A stretch of 64,000 bases of DNA, from contig CM028326.1 in assembly GCA_016647705.1 (NCBI GenBank), forward strand, positions 21,095,901 to 21,159,900, written 5' to 3'. The translations under genes and the position numbers were made by a program. Shown piece after piece: positions 31,801 through 44,163 of this stretch. The notes under the pieces were generated by a model. The model worked only from the letters and a program-made list of their open reading frames with translations. It did not search any database and was not told the origin of the DNA. Position 1 is the stretch's first letter. Every line of letters begins with the position of its first letter. The stretch is from Eucommia ulmoides (lineage: Eukaryota; Streptophyta; Magnoliopsida; Garryales; Eucommiaceae).

Positions 31801-33373
31801 AGATTTACTATTTTCTTTCAATCTTTTATTTATTTTACTAATATATCTTTTATTTAATTTATTTTGTTACAAATTCCTTGGTGTTAATATTCTACATATA
31901 TGTAGATATATAAAGGGTACAATAGTTATATTTCACAATAAAAAGTAAATATCTCCCTTTTCATCCAAACACAATAAAAGAAAAGATAATCCACCTCCCC
32001 TCCATCCAAATAGACTGTGTTAGGATTAATGATCGTTCTCATAAAATTCAAGAATTCCCTAAGCTTGCATTTGTGTAAGGTAATTCAATGAGAGATTTCA
32101 CTTTGGAAAAATATTTCACAAATTCTTTTTTTTTTAAATTTCTTATTTGGTTACTAGTTAAAGAGATCTATAAAATCCATTGAATTAGAGTCAAGGACTT
32201 TTCCCTACCTAGTCAACCGATACGCATCTAGAGCTATTTCTTCACAGATTAGCACATAAAGCCTGTCTTTTTGGCTTAATCTTAGGTCAATCAATCCTAC
32301 CATTCTCATTTGAAATATTGGATTAGTGCTAAGTGTTTCATTGGTCTTCGGAATGGGGTGGTTTCTAATTAAACATTGCTTGGGCTTTTGATGATCGATT
32401 GCAATTATGAAATCCTACTCATTCCTATATATGGATGTCATTTTATTTTTTCTTAAATTCTTTGTTTCAATGTTTGTGTACCTACCCATATTTTTCTAAC
32501 CCCGTATAGAACTTCTTTATTGACATTTTGGAAATAAAATAGAGTTTTGAGGGGTGGAAATCCTGTAGTTTGAGTAGTTTGATATACTTGACTTTATAAA
32601 TAGGTTGACCTAACAAACTCTCTTGGATTTTCTTATTTGATTGGTCTGATTATCAATCCTAAAACTCCTCGCTTGCTCGCTTTCTCTTCTACAACACAAC
32701 CTGCCACCCTAGTGCTTAGCTTTGGTTGTCCTTGCTTCAAATCAGCTCTTGCCATTTAATCTTTTTGATTCTACACTACTAGCTACCTAGCAGCACGCAG
32801 GTGACTTGTCTGTTCTGTGTAGTTTCGCGGTAGTAATTCGAAAAATAGCTTCAATCGTTGTTATCTCATCTCTTAAAATATTTCGCATAACTAGTGAAAG
32901 CAAAAGAAAACCGATGTAATTAATCCGAATATACTTTTTGTCTGACTTGACTTTGTTCGGTGTGTGTGTATATCAAAATGGAGCTTTGTAAGAAAAATGA
33001 CAGGAACCTACTCTATTGAATCGAGGTACTACTTAAAGATATTTGTAAAATCTAGTGAATTTGTAAAATGGATTGTCAAAGGGAGAAAATGAGATTTCCT
33101 AATTCTTTCGAAACATGTGTTATTTCCAAATCCATCCAAATAGGGGGATTTCACTTCTCCTAATTGGTATAATTAAAATGATGTTACTAAAATTATATTA
33201 TTAAAATAGGTATAAAATAGCATAATTAAAATAGTATACTTAAAAAATGATATTACTAAAATTATATTTTTAGGTATATTTTCACATTTTATATTACTAA
33301 AATTTAATAAATTTTAAAATTCTGCTTACAAATTATTGTCTATTCAATCAAAAAAATTATAAAATTATACAAT
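31801..33373. other. AT-rich DNA, no gene seen
   Basis: No supported coding sequence is present. Similar phrases TCATCCAAACACA (31963) and CCATCCAAATAG (32003 and 33132) hint at an old inverted or dispersed repeat. The last five bases (33369-33373, ACAAT) are the target duplication of B2. Confidence 0.5.
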
Positions 33374-34025
33374 TGATGTTACAAAAAATTCTTAGCACGT
33401 GTGATCAGTTTCTCACGTACCAAAAACCTCTTTACCTTATTTCTTTAACATGCAAAACCATTGAATTCTAAAGAGGGACACCGGTGTGGTGTTAGCTAAA
33501 GAATTTCTAGCGTGAGAATAAGTTAATATGGTAATGGAGGACTAATACATAGATTGAATAATAAGAAATAAATAATGATACATTCCCTTTATATAGGCTC
33601 AATTAACCTTTGCCATTTCATTGGTGAGGTCACCCGTTACATGATCTCTTCCTAACGGCTTGGTAGATATCCACGATCCTCTCCATCTATCCAGGAGGTG
33701 ATTTATGTAATGTGCTCCACTAAATGTAGGTCATAACAGTTGATGGCTTATAACGTCTGCATGCATAGGAGTTACCTTTTCTATGGGCTGACCTATTCAT
33801 CCTTTGCCCTGATATCTATGGGCTTAGACTGCCCAATAACGGGCCTTATCATAAGGCAGTCCAATTTGCATAGTGGATTGCTGAGGTCCCTTCCTCGATG
33901 GGCCTATCTTGCTCGACTCAAATAATATACCGGGTCTATATATTCTAGGTCGGGTTGCTGACCCGATTCAACCCATTAAGGCTCCCACGCCTATGTCAGT
34001 TATGAGTGAGAGCTTTCCCATTCTA
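33374..34025 (-). repeat. 3' LTR of B2 (652 bases)
   Basis: It starts TGATGTTACAAAAAATTC, matching TGATGTTACTAGAAATTG at the right LTR. It ends TTTCCCATTCTA, where the expected CA has become TA. The PPT next to it reads AAGTCAGGAAGGCAAA on the minus strand. Confidence 0.85.
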
Positions 34026-34174
34026 TTTGCCTTCCTGACTTTTGTGACGATTCAAGAGAAGAGAGACAAAAAATCACTTCCATTTCGTGTAAGTTCTCAT
34101 CTTTCCCAAATCTTTTTGGTTGCGCTACTTTTCTTCATAGTATTCGTTGCGATTGTTTCTTATTCTGCTCTAGG

Positions 34175-36760
34175 ATGTCATTGAGTTAATCAAATAGTCC
34201 TGCTGAGGCTAGTTCGTCGTCGAATCCCCTTGTGGAGTGGACGACGACAGCCCAGACTGCTCAACCCTTCAATCCCTCAGAAAATTTGGGAGATCATGGT
34301 ATGAGTAAGGTTCCACATAAATGCTTGTGTTATTCAAGGAACCGTACAACATCTTTCCATCCGTGTTGATTAGGGTTCCATCTGAAGACAAAAGCCCTTA
34401 CGATGTCAAAGAGAATGAAATATACCTTTTCACATGGATGTTTGAGTATGGACTTACTCTTCATTTTACTCATTTTCTTCGTAGCCTCTTTCGTCAATTA
34501 GAGATAACCCTTGCCCAATTATCCCCCAATGGCTTTCGCCAAATCATGGGAGCCATTTCTCTTGCTCGAGCAAATGAAATGTCCCGTTCTATAGATATAA
34601 TTAGGGGTATATGACACCTCAAATTCCTTTCTAACCTTGGGAGATATTATTACTCATTTGCCAATAAATTTTCTGTCTATACCGACCTTCCCATTAAAGT
34701 GAGAGATTTGAAATAATTGTATCTCTTCTTCAAGGGTAGTTGGGAATTATCTCCTTAAGAAGAGGGGCAGCTTTCTATTTTTACCAAGGCTCTTCAATTC
34801 TCCAAGTAATTTTCTTGTTATTTTTATTGATAATTTGATTCTTTGGAACATTGTGCTAGTAATTTTGATGTCTTATATGGATTTTTTGATACAGGCGAGA
34901 GAGCTTGCAAAAGTATTGGCCTTACATCCAGAATCAAATGAGAGTTGAGAAGGTTGCTAGTTCCAGCAGAGCGATCCTGTAAAATTTTGGCCTATTATCC
35001 ATTCATCTGACAAAAGATAGACGCTTCCCAATTCAATGAGATAACAAAACTGCAAATTGGAAGGAAGAAGAACTGTAAAATTTTGGCTCATTATCCATTC
35101 ATCCGACAAAAGATGGATGATTCCCAATTCAATGAGATGACAAAGCTACAAATTAGAAGGAATAAGAAAAGAATTGTGGAAAAGTCTTCCATAGCAGCAG
35201 GAAAATTGTTAACCCAGCCTGCTGATGTTGCTGTAAGACCAGTAGCTCACCGTTCTTCTAAACCATCTGTTTTGCTAGAGGCCGGCCAATCAGTTCAACC
35301 TGTTGCTCAACCACTTGTTGATTCTTTGCCTTAGCCTGTTGTCCCGGTGGTCACTGAATTCGATGTTGATGACTCCCAGCCTTTGAGCATTCATAAGCGC
35401 AGAGTGATCTTAGTGACAGTCCTAGAACTCCCAACATTTGTTTCTACAAAGGTCAGAGAGTCGAAGCCTACTGTAAGGGCAATTGATGTGCGTACCAATG
35501 CTGAGCCTTTATTAGCCAATTGCCAACCTCCTCCAGTGTCAGCTTCCAGCCATGGTGCATTAAGTGGCCACGGCATGTCTAAGAAACAAATGTGCCAACA
35601 AACCGAGAAGGTTGGACCCTTAATACCGGGTTGATGTGCAATCTTTGATAATGCCATCAAATTTCTGTATGAGAGATCCTGGAGTAAGGGCAAAGAAATG
35701 ACTGATGGTCGCAATAAAGTGGAGCTATTCAAGATGTTGATCTGTGAACTTCTTTAGGTAATTATTGTATCTTTTGGCAAGTACTCTATTTTTCCCTGAG
35801 CTGTTTATTGATCTTTCTTGCTTTTTCATTGTAGAGCATCTCTGTGTCATCTACTCTGGCCAGTAGTGCTGATAATGCAAATGAGTTAGATGCCCAGCTA
35901 ATGCATCAACTAATTGAGTCCAACAAGCTAGAAGAGAGCATCCGGGCTTTAGAGGAGTAGGAGCTCAGTTTGTAGACTTACCTAGCTCTAGCGAGGTCTT
36001 CTTAAAAGAGGTAAGAGTTGGAACTGCATTATACCAACAAGCAGAGGGAGGTACTGCAAAAAACAACGATTTTTATTGCTCAGAGAACGGTAGACTTTAG
36101 GAAGAGAGCACTATCTTGAGGGGAGAAAGCTCGGTTTTGAGGGATGAAGTTCACTCATTGACTGAAGAGATCATCATAGCTTACTTGGTAATCGATCAAC
36201 AAGACGTTAACCTCAAGGCCAAGGATGCTGCCTTCTAGATAAAAGAGGACGCTTTTAAGGATAAAGGAAATGTCCTCCAATAACTACAGAATAAGAGAGA
36301 TCATCTATTGGCTGAGCTAGATTAGGAGAAATTGAAGTCCGCCAATCAAGTACGAGAGACAGAGAGGCTGACAAGCAAGCTGTTAGCCAAAAGTAAAAGA
36401 GTCTGAACAGCAGATTAAGTACCTCTGGGCTAAATTCAGGAGAAGATCTAAAGATCTTCAAACGATGGGCTTCATCTTCTGCCAATAGAGAGTGTAAGAG
36501 GAATATCCAAACCTGGATCTTTCCTTTCTGGAGGCTGAACTAAGAGACACACCAGAGGGAGAAAATGCCAATGGTGGTGAAGAAGAGATCGATAAAGATG
36601 ATGAGATCTTACCCACACTAGCTACTGAGGTACATGCACAGAGCTCAGCTCCAAGCCTAGCTGATCAGCCTGCCTCAAGCTCAGACCTAGTCCCAATTCA
36701 AGTCCTGTTGATGCCTCCGTCCATCTTAATGTCATTGATTAGAGCATCATTCCGTGATCT
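34175..36760 (+). pseudogene. Antisense extra ORF (aORF) of B2
   Basis: It runs against pol, directly inside the 3' LTR, like the B1 copy. The start context CTAG|GATGTC follows an apparent leader intron with GTAAGT at about 34089. The start is followed at once by an in-frame stop (34187), and a frame change occurs near 34320. The Transposase_28-like core is visible as ENEIYLFTWMFEYGLTLHF and ITLAQLSPNGFRQIMGAI. An 89-base intron (34806-34894) matches the B1 intron in place and phase, and CKSIGLTSRIK follows. A possible second intron is 35758-35834. The region after it is rich in E, K, L and Q and looks coiled-coil. The 3' limit is approximate. Confidence 0.7.
34978..35169 (+). repeat. 96-bp tandem duplication in the B2 aORF
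   Basis: TGTAAAATTTTGGC at about 34978 recurs 96 bases later. Both copies include ATTATCCATTCATC, GACAAAAGAT and CCAATTCAATGAGAT. Ninety-six bases is 32 codons, so frame is preserved. B1 has a single counterpart. Confidence 0.85.
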
Positions 36761-37093
36761 GACCTTCTGTCTTTTCAATTTTCTTTTTTAAGTTTGTAAT
36801 TAATTTTTGTAATGATAACTCTTTTTATTATCATGACTTACTTAAAACAGTAGCCGCCAATTAAGTCTTGAAAATATATTGTGACAATTATGATACGTAA
36901 TCTATCTGTACACGTCACTCGTATATTTAATGCAACGCTCTTTTGACATTTCTTTTCCTTTTATCTCTTTATTAGTTTGGTTATTTAAAGCCAAACCAAG
37001 TGTCGATGTTTTTTATTATCCAAACACTTTCTCTTTTTTTTTTCTTTTTTTTTTAAGATTTTCTTTTCTTTTTTATCTCTCCGTGGCTATGGC

Positions 37094-37561
37094 ATGTCCA
37101 TCTCTTTCTTCTTCATATCCAACCGCTTTTCCTTTGAAGAGATTCAATTTGAAAGACAAAAAGAGATCGAGCTAGGTGAGACCTTCCCTACCCTGATGAC
37201 CGAAGCCAAAATGGTTACAGAGGAGCACCCTCGCCTTCGAGCTTTAGAAGATGCCAGTGTTTTTTTTGCCGCTATAGAAGCATCCCATTTCTGTGCTATC
37301 TTATATTTTCATGAACTATGTGAGGAACTGAAGAAATCCAAGAGGAGAAAACATGATTTGGCCGCTGATTTTCACTACCATAAACTTTTTGTTGATTCTA
37401 TTAAAGCAAAGAAAGACAAGCTCCTGGAGAAGAACAAGGCAAAGAAGACCAAGACCCGAGAGTTGATCAACAAGATCAATCAATATGAGAAACACGACTT
37501 CTATCTCTCTAACTTAAATTTTAAAGGTCTGGGATCGCATCCTTCTCCTGTGTCGGAATGA
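37094..37561 (+). CDS. Intact 155-residue charged antisense ORF in B2
   Basis: This frame is uninterrupted although the surrounding aORF is decayed. After a short N-terminal part it is rich in K, E, R and D, with heptad-like stretches such as LHELCEELKKSKRRK-type text near residues 80-95 and KAKKDKLLEKNKAKKTKTRE near residues 115-135, suggesting a coiled coil. It may be the last exon of the aORF gene or a separate product. B1 lacks the corresponding 1.5 kb. I do not recognise a family. A T-rich tract upstream (37025-37075) could act as a pyrimidine tract for an acceptor. Confidence 0.4.
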   Translation: MSISFFFISNRFSFEEIQFERQKEIELGETFPTLMTEAKMVTEEHPRLRALEDASVFFAAIEASHFCAILYFHELCEELKKSKRRKHDLAADFHYHKLFVDSIKAKKDKLLEKNKAKKTKTRELINKINQYEKHDFYLSNLNFKGLGSHPSPVSE

Positions 37562-38110
37562 TGTCACTCAATCAACCCCGGTTAATTAGAAGAAAAACTT
37601 TTCTTCTTTTTTGTTTATTGTTTTTGGAATGAACAATTTTTCTATTCTTGATCTTGTTTTTTTTTTTTTTTGGTACGACGAACAATTTTCTGTTCCGTCT
37701 CTTTTTGTTTTGTAATAATGTACCTCTTTTTTTTTTCTTTTCTTTTTTTTTTTCTGAACAAAAGTGGGGTTCTTCATCATGTCTTTGTTGTGTTGTGTTG
37801 CCTTCCTGCCTACCCTCTTTCATAACTTGGTTAGGAAACTAAACTAGTTACGAACTAATTTTTAGGCTTCTAGCAGTAAGTTAGACATGTGAACTTCAAA
37901 CCGAATCACAGTAAACAAAGTCACAACCTGAAGGTAAATCTGTTTTTACCATTACCAGAATTCTTCTATAAAGAGTGTTTCTTTCATCTTGTTTTATAAA
38001 ATTATTCTCAAGGTATTGTCCAGTCTTGAACCTATTTACTTTAGGATTTGGATAAGTTTTTTGGACTCTTTGATCTTGATTAAAAAATGCATGCTGAAGA
38101 TGAAAAACTT
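37562..38110. other. Homopolymer-rich spacer of B2
   Basis: T runs at 37657-37672 and 37728-37753 dominate the first part. From about 37838 (GAAACTAAACTAGTTACGAA) it aligns with B1 from about 16270 (AAGTTGAACTAGTTATGAA), marking the shared region after the aORF. No gene is supported. Confidence 0.6.
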
Positions 38111-38119
38111 ATCTTTGAT

Positions 38120-38965
38120 GGAGATTAAGAATTTATTGAAATCCATATTGACCTTCTTAATTTTGAGAATGGTGAACTGCTCTGCATTTTCATGGAGAAC
38201 TGATCTGCATTCTATGATGAGATAATCTGCATTTCTATGGCAAGTTGATCTACACTCTCATACAATGAGTTGTCCTGTCTATGGCTAGGCTGATTTGCTT
38301 AGCTAACTTTGAGTGAGTTGTTTTGTCCTTCTCTCTTTGGAACTAGACATTATGTGAGTAAGCTGATCTGTTCTACTCATTTGTGAATGAGTAAACTAAT
38401 CTGCTTTGCTCATGTTGAGCTGAGCTGCTCAGTCATTTGGATGTCACTTAGTTTTTGTACTGAGTGATTTATGAGTAACTTGATCTGTTATGCTCATTTG
38501 AGAATAAATAAGCTGATCAGCTCTGCTCATGTTGAGCTGAATTGTTCAGTTTTAGTAAGTAAACTGATCTGCTCTGCTTATTTGCAAATGAATAAGCTGA
38601 CCAGCTATGATCATGCTGAGCTTAGTTGTTAGTTTTAGTGAGTATACTGATTTGTTCTGCTCATTTACAAATGAGTAAGCTGACCAGTTCTGCTCATGCT
38701 GAGCTGAGTTTCTTAGGTTTAGTAAATAAGCTGATATGCTATGCTCATTTGAGAATGAGTAAGCTGATCGGTTCTGCTCATGTTGAGTTGAATTGCTCAG
38801 TTTTAGTGAGTAAACTAATCTGCTCTGCTTATTTGAGAATAAGTAAGTTGATCGGCTCTATTCATGCTGAGCTAAGTGACTTAGTTTTAGTGAGTAAACT
38901 AATCTACTCTGCTCATTTGAGAATGAGTAAGTTAATCGACTCTACTCATGCAGAGCGGAGTGGCT
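38120..38965. repeat. 84-bp tandem repeat of B2
   Basis: Well-aligned units begin near 38560, 38643, 38727, 38811 and 38895, at 83-84 base steps, with more degenerate units back to about 38120. The unit contains GTAAACTGATCTGCTCTGCTCATTTGAGAATGAG-like and TGTTGAGCTGAGTTGCTCAG-like halves. It is open in one plus-strand frame over 38626-38976, giving a 28-residue periodic peptide. It sits where B1 has its 75-bp array. Confidence 0.88.
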
Positions 38966-39146
38966 CCCTTACTTGACCTTAATGTCAAATGTTTCTCCTA
39001 CACTTAGTAGCAAGAATCATAGCATCACAATGACAAAGAGTTGAAGAAGAAAACTTTTTATTTGATTTATTCCAAGAATGTGTCTCATAGGGAAAAACAA
39101 CTTCAAAACATTAATGAAAAACCTGAACATAGAATAATTATGAAAC

Positions 39147-39214
39147 TCATACGAAGTATTTCCGTAAGTTGGAGATATTCCAAGGCCTTGGGATCCCACG
39201 CCATCCAGGTCTTC
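39147..39214 (-). pseudogene. C-terminal end of B2 integrase, cut by A3
   Basis: Read on the minus strand this gives the terminal RKYF-V-stop pattern, aligned with the B1 pol end at 17041-17110. It is separated from the rest of the integrase by A3; TCTTC at 39210-39214 is the duplicated target. Confidence 0.75.
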
Positions 39215-40511
39215 TGGTAGCGCGTAAATACGTTGCTACTTTCACCACAAGTGTACGGGTCAAGTTTTAGTATAATGGGAAGAGTTAGGGTTGTCGTATC
39301 CACATGGATTAGTTGAGATTATCGTTGAGTACCGTGATTATCATAACTTAACTTTATTTAGGCGATAAAAAAATGTAGTTTTTATAATAAATATACTAAT
39401 ACTAAGTTAATTACTCTAATTATACTAATATAATGGTATGACGTTTATGCAAAATTATTGTCTGGGGATTAACTTCGTTCACTTAAACGTGTTCGTTTCA
39501 ATCTAATTTACATTAACGGCGTTTATCCTATCCGAGTAAAGTGAATGAATATGTGACTTCACATCAACGCCGAAGTCCCCTTCAAGCGTTTATACAACAC
39601 TTGGTCACATGAGTCTTGCCCCAACATCACGGATTGCACACTTTCTAACTCTCTTACGGGTTATTAGATCGTCGCATTGTGTTTAAACCCTAATCCGAAT
39701 CCAGGGTTACCTTTTCCAAGTGTCAAACCCTGTATTCTTAGTATATCTAAACAAGCATATAAACATGGAGAAATGATAAACACAATTGGATAAACATGAG
39801 TAACCATTAACCAAACGTAAATTTATTCAAACATCGTTTTCGTGAAGTACAATTAAGCCCTAAACAATATATGTTTAGATACACATGGCCATAGCCCTAT
39901 ATACAACTAGAAATGAGCTAAATATATTTAAACAAACAACCAAGCTAAGAGAGAAAGAGAGAAACGAGGAGACTAGCCGTTATCCAAAGATTCGTCGCTA
40001 AAACTGCTCCGAGAACGTTTTCTCCTTCTTCGCGTGGTGATCTTCTATTGGTCGAATGGCCTTGGAGCTCTCAAGACTCCCAAAAATGTCAATAACCTAT
40101 TCAGAGAGAATAGGTACAATATTTATAGGATTCAAAATATCCTAAAATAACTTAAAATGTCAAGCGTTAACCGCTGCAGCGGTGGATAGGTCGGTGGGAT
40201 TTTTGGCAGTTGACCGTCGCAGCGATGGATCTCTCTATGGATGGACCACTGAAGCAGTGGAGCCTCAACAATTTGTATTTTCACCGCTGCAGCGGTGGAT
40301 GCAAGTTTTGATTTTGGTTTTTTTTGCCATTTTTCTCCACTGTTCCTCCACCGCTTTGATTATTTAGGACCGTTTAAGTCCCTTTTTACCCCTAAATACC
40401 TAATTTAAGACAAAATAAATAAAAATGTATTAAAACATAACAAAATATTTTAAAAATACTCAAAAACTAACAAAATCAGCTTGAAAATAAATAGATAAAT
40501 AGCACTTATCA
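39215..40511 (-). repeat. 3' LTR of A3
   Basis: It is 1297 bases, TGGTAGCGCGTAAATACG ... CACTTATCA on the plus strand. The palindrome zone (40170-40300) includes ACCGCTGCAGCGGT at 40170-40183 and CACCGCTGCAGCGGTG at 40282-40297. The minus-strand PPT CTGGAGGGATT lies at 40512-40522. Confidence 0.92.
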
Positions 40512-41509
40512 AATCCCTCCAGACTTAGAATTTTTCTAGTCATCAAACAAAACACTCGTACTAAAATAAAAAATGCAACTAAATTAACTAACATGAACAA
40601 CCTAAACACAAACAATCTAAACATAACGATATGCGAGTTTTGAATTCAGCTATCGACCAAAACATTTGCCCTCAACAACTCCCAATCATATCGATTTCAG
40701 GTGCTAAAACGCATTGTGTGATGTTCTAGAATTTTGATATTCAAGAATGGAAAACATCATTCTAGATCCTTTCAACGTGTGTGTGCGAGACTAAATAATA
40801 TAACTATCCAACAATTGGATTGAATTATCCACCAACAAAATTCATGACTTTATTCGATAAGGATTAGGATTTTCATACACCTGACTGGGTTCCACTCTCC
40901 ACTAATGTAGGCTTGGAAGTTCAAAAAGATCAATAGGTTTTGGTTTGGTTTGGAACATTTGGCCAAGGGTATATCGAGAATGTAAAACGAGTTAACATTG
41001 TTAACTTAACAATACCCAACGCACAACGCTTGGCACAAAATCACTCTCGAAGCCCCACAAATAAATTGGAAAAAACCCCGATCAATTATTTAAGATCGCC
41101 GTACTCACTTGTCAATAGAAACGGAAATTTAACTATATTTACATAAGTTTTTTTTAACATACCACACCCTCAAACTTATTCGATTATTACAATTTCACGA
41201 GTATGGTTAAAACAAAAGAAAAATGACAAGCGAGTATTCGAATACCGAACCAAGCAAAAATTTTCCCTAAACTCAATCGCTCACTTCAAGTAACATATGC
41301 GAATGCTAACTTGATTTACTCAAACTGTGCCTTAGGTTCAATGATATAGGTTTGGAAAGAATTCAATTAGCTAGGGTATTTGTTATGTGTTCAGAATTAA
41401 AACAGCAAATTGGCTTCAACTGGGTAACAAGGGAAAAATGATATTACATAGTAAGCTTCAAAGGCTCAAGCGACAAAATGAATACCTAAATCATGTCTCC
41501 TGAACTACT
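40512..41509 (-). other. A3 noncoding spacer left of element C
   Basis: It is homologous to 8550-9560 of A1. No gene is supported; the plus-strand frames here are not shared with the homologues. CTACT at 41505-41509 is the left target copy for element C. Confidence 0.7.
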
Positions 41510-43563
41510 TGACGCGCCCCGATTTTTTGAAAGGAAAAACAATATTAAATAATAAATAATAAGCTTAAGAAGAGATGGGTTTTTAAAGCATCAGTTTTCT
41601 CAAAAGATATACTTAGGCCATTTTTTAAGAAAATAAGGAGTCGCCACCTAGCATTGAGTTTAAATGGTGTTCTAGGTCACCGAATTTTTAGAAAAATAAT
41701 TTAAAAGGCCTAAGTAAAAAATTGACTCCAAAAAACACAATCAAACCAAAGATTCATTTAAAGGCTCGGGGGTCGGTTACGCTTGGGAAAGGTGTTAGGC
41801 ACCCTAAGACGCCCGTCCAAAATAGTACCTTATATCGAATTAAGTCTAATTAGTTTAGTCCGAGTGTTTTATTTTATTTTGAAATCATTCCCTTCTTATG
41901 AAATCTTTTTGGTATTTTTCACAAATAAGGTGAGACAAGTTTTTGGACTTTTTGGAATGTTCCCCCGGTATAACCTCTTATCGAATATTAAGGATTCGAC
42001 AAGGATGGTCCCCGGGGGGGGTTATGTATGTTTCCGAGAGACTTCTTTAATTTAAATAAGCAGACTAAAATAGATGAATGAGATTTGAAAATATGAATGC
42101 AAAACTAACATTTAAATGAGTTTTATTTTTTTATGCAAGAGTGACTAAAAAACTAAATGATTTAATTTAAATATTTCAATGCAAACTAATATGAATACGG
42201 AATCGAAAAAGGAACACTACGTGAATTAATGTGATTATGCGTGACAATGATTTAATTAAAAAAAAGTGGTGCACGTGTCATGACTAGATGTGAAAAACTA
42301 GCGTGGACTCGTAAAAAAAACAAACTATATGTATGAAAAGTGTAAGTGGTGAAAGTGTCCTAAACATGCCGTCTAAATGATACGAGAAATAAACATACTA
42401 AGTAGATGCAAAAAATCTACTTTGAGTTTGCCTGATTAATTTAAAGAAATTTCGTTTTGAAATTCCCACAAATTCTATGGATAAGAGAATCGAGGGAGGT
42501 TTGCGGAAACAATTTAGTTGAAATTAATCTTTTCGATACTTTAAAAGAAATTCCACGGAAAATTTATCGAGGGAAGAGATTTTCTAAAATCATTCGTTTC
42601 TACATTCCACTTGAGTCGAGGAATGGAAACGAGGTCATGGAAAACTTTCCCACAATTTATCGAATCGTCGGATTCACTTTAAGGTTCGCAAGGTTTAATT
42701 TTCACAAATAAAATATTTTATTATTTTTTATTTTTTAGGGTTTTGATAACAAGAATAAAAATAAATAAAGAAAATACAGAAAAATAAACAACGAAAACAT
42801 CCTTCACCTAACGATCGTGTTTTAGGTTTAAGCGCGAGAAACCCACCCTGCCGTTTTCATCGGATCATCGGGCGACTTTATTTTTTTGTGTTTATAAATT
42901 TGTAAACAAAACAAAAATAAATAAAAAAAATAATGAAAACATCATTCACCTAACGGTCAGGGGTTAAGTTTAAGCACAAGAAACCCACCCCGACGTTTTT
43001 ATCAGATCATCGGACGACAATACATAAATAAATAAATAAAACTTGCAGAAATTTAAATTGCAAAAAGAATAAAATAAACTGAAAGAAGAATTAAAAATTA
43101 GGAAAGCATACCTGTTCTAGGCTAAGAATCTCGATACCCGTATTTTTCTCTCTCGCAGACGGTTTCCCGAAACGTTTTTGAAAATCACTCTTCTAAAGGG
43201 GGTGACTCCTCTCAATTTTTGAATCTCCCCGAAGGGTTTCTCTCTGAATTTTTGTGTGTCTAAACTATGAGGAAGAGGGTCATATTTATAATAAGGATGG
43301 GGAGTAAAAAATCCTAGAAACCTTAGAAAATCCTAGTCCCAATTCGACGAGGAAAAAGAAACAAAACCTAAAAGGAAAGGGAAAAAAAAAACCTAATCCC
43401 ATTTTAATGAGGAAACTTATTCTTTTCCATTTTTTTTTCTGTTTTATTTTTTTTTCTTTTTTCATTTTTTCTTTTCTTTTTTTATTTTTTTAAAATAAAA
43501 ATAAAATAAATTTTAAAATAAAGCATAAAAGTTTTGCAGGACTGTTAAAATGCCGTATTTACA
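41510..43563 (-). repeat. 3' LTR of element C
   Basis: It is 2054 bases, TGACGCGCCCCGATTTTTTG ... CCGTATTTACA. The minus-strand PPT AAAGAGGGACAGT abuts it at 43564-43576. Two plus-strand frames (41783-42055 and 42457-42711) are not kept in the other LTR and are not genes. Confidence 0.92.
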
Positions 43564-43679
43564 ACTGTCCCTCTTTGTCATGTGAGTTCCACTTGCTTGA
43601 CAAAGATAAAAGACCATGTCATTTAGATCGTCCCATTTTTTCAAAGCGAACTTTTAGCGATAAAACAAATGAAATAAAA

Positions 43680-44163
43680 TGACTCATGATGATACTCATG
43701 ACGAACAAGTGTTCGTTTAGAGGATTATTTAGAGTGATAAAAGAATGACTTATGACGAACAAATGTCCGTTTAGAGGATCATTTAGAGTAATAGAAAAAA
43801 TGACTCATGACAATACTCATGACAAACAAATGTCTGTTTAGAGGATCATTTAGACTAATGAAAAAAGAGACTCATGACGAACGATTGTCCATTTAGAGGA
43901 TCATTTAGAGTGACGAATAAAAAAAGACTCATGACGAACCAACGTCCGTTTAGAGGATCGTTTAGAGTAATGAAAAAAGACCCATGATGATACTCATAAC
44001 GAACAAATGTCCGTTTAGAGGATTGTTTAGAGTAATGAAAGAAAAACTCATGACGAACAAATATCTATTTAGAGAATCGTTTAGAGTAATAAAAATTAAC
44101 TCATGACGATACTTATGACGAACAATTGTCCGTTTAGAGGATCGTTTAGAGTGATAGAAAATG
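43680..44163. repeat. Eight-unit tandem repeat in element C
   Basis: Eight units each contain GACGAACAA, TGTCCGTTTAGAGGATC and TTTAGAGT variants. Units are mostly about 57-60 bases; several carry an extra CATGATGATACT-like 12-base insert, making about 70. It lies between gag and the 3' LTR. Confidence 0.9.

Noticed and set aside
37572..37842. Overlapping lysine-rich and phenylalanine-rich frames
   Set aside because: They translate homopolymer T/A runs on either strand.
38120..38965. Regularly spaced repeats as a CRISPR-like array
   Set aside because: Units are contiguous and diverged without unique spacers, and the context is a plant retrotransposon.
41783..42711. Two plus-strand frames of 84-90 codons in the element C LTR
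   Set aside because: The equivalent positions in the other LTR (48690-49620) are not open in the same way, so they are chance frames.
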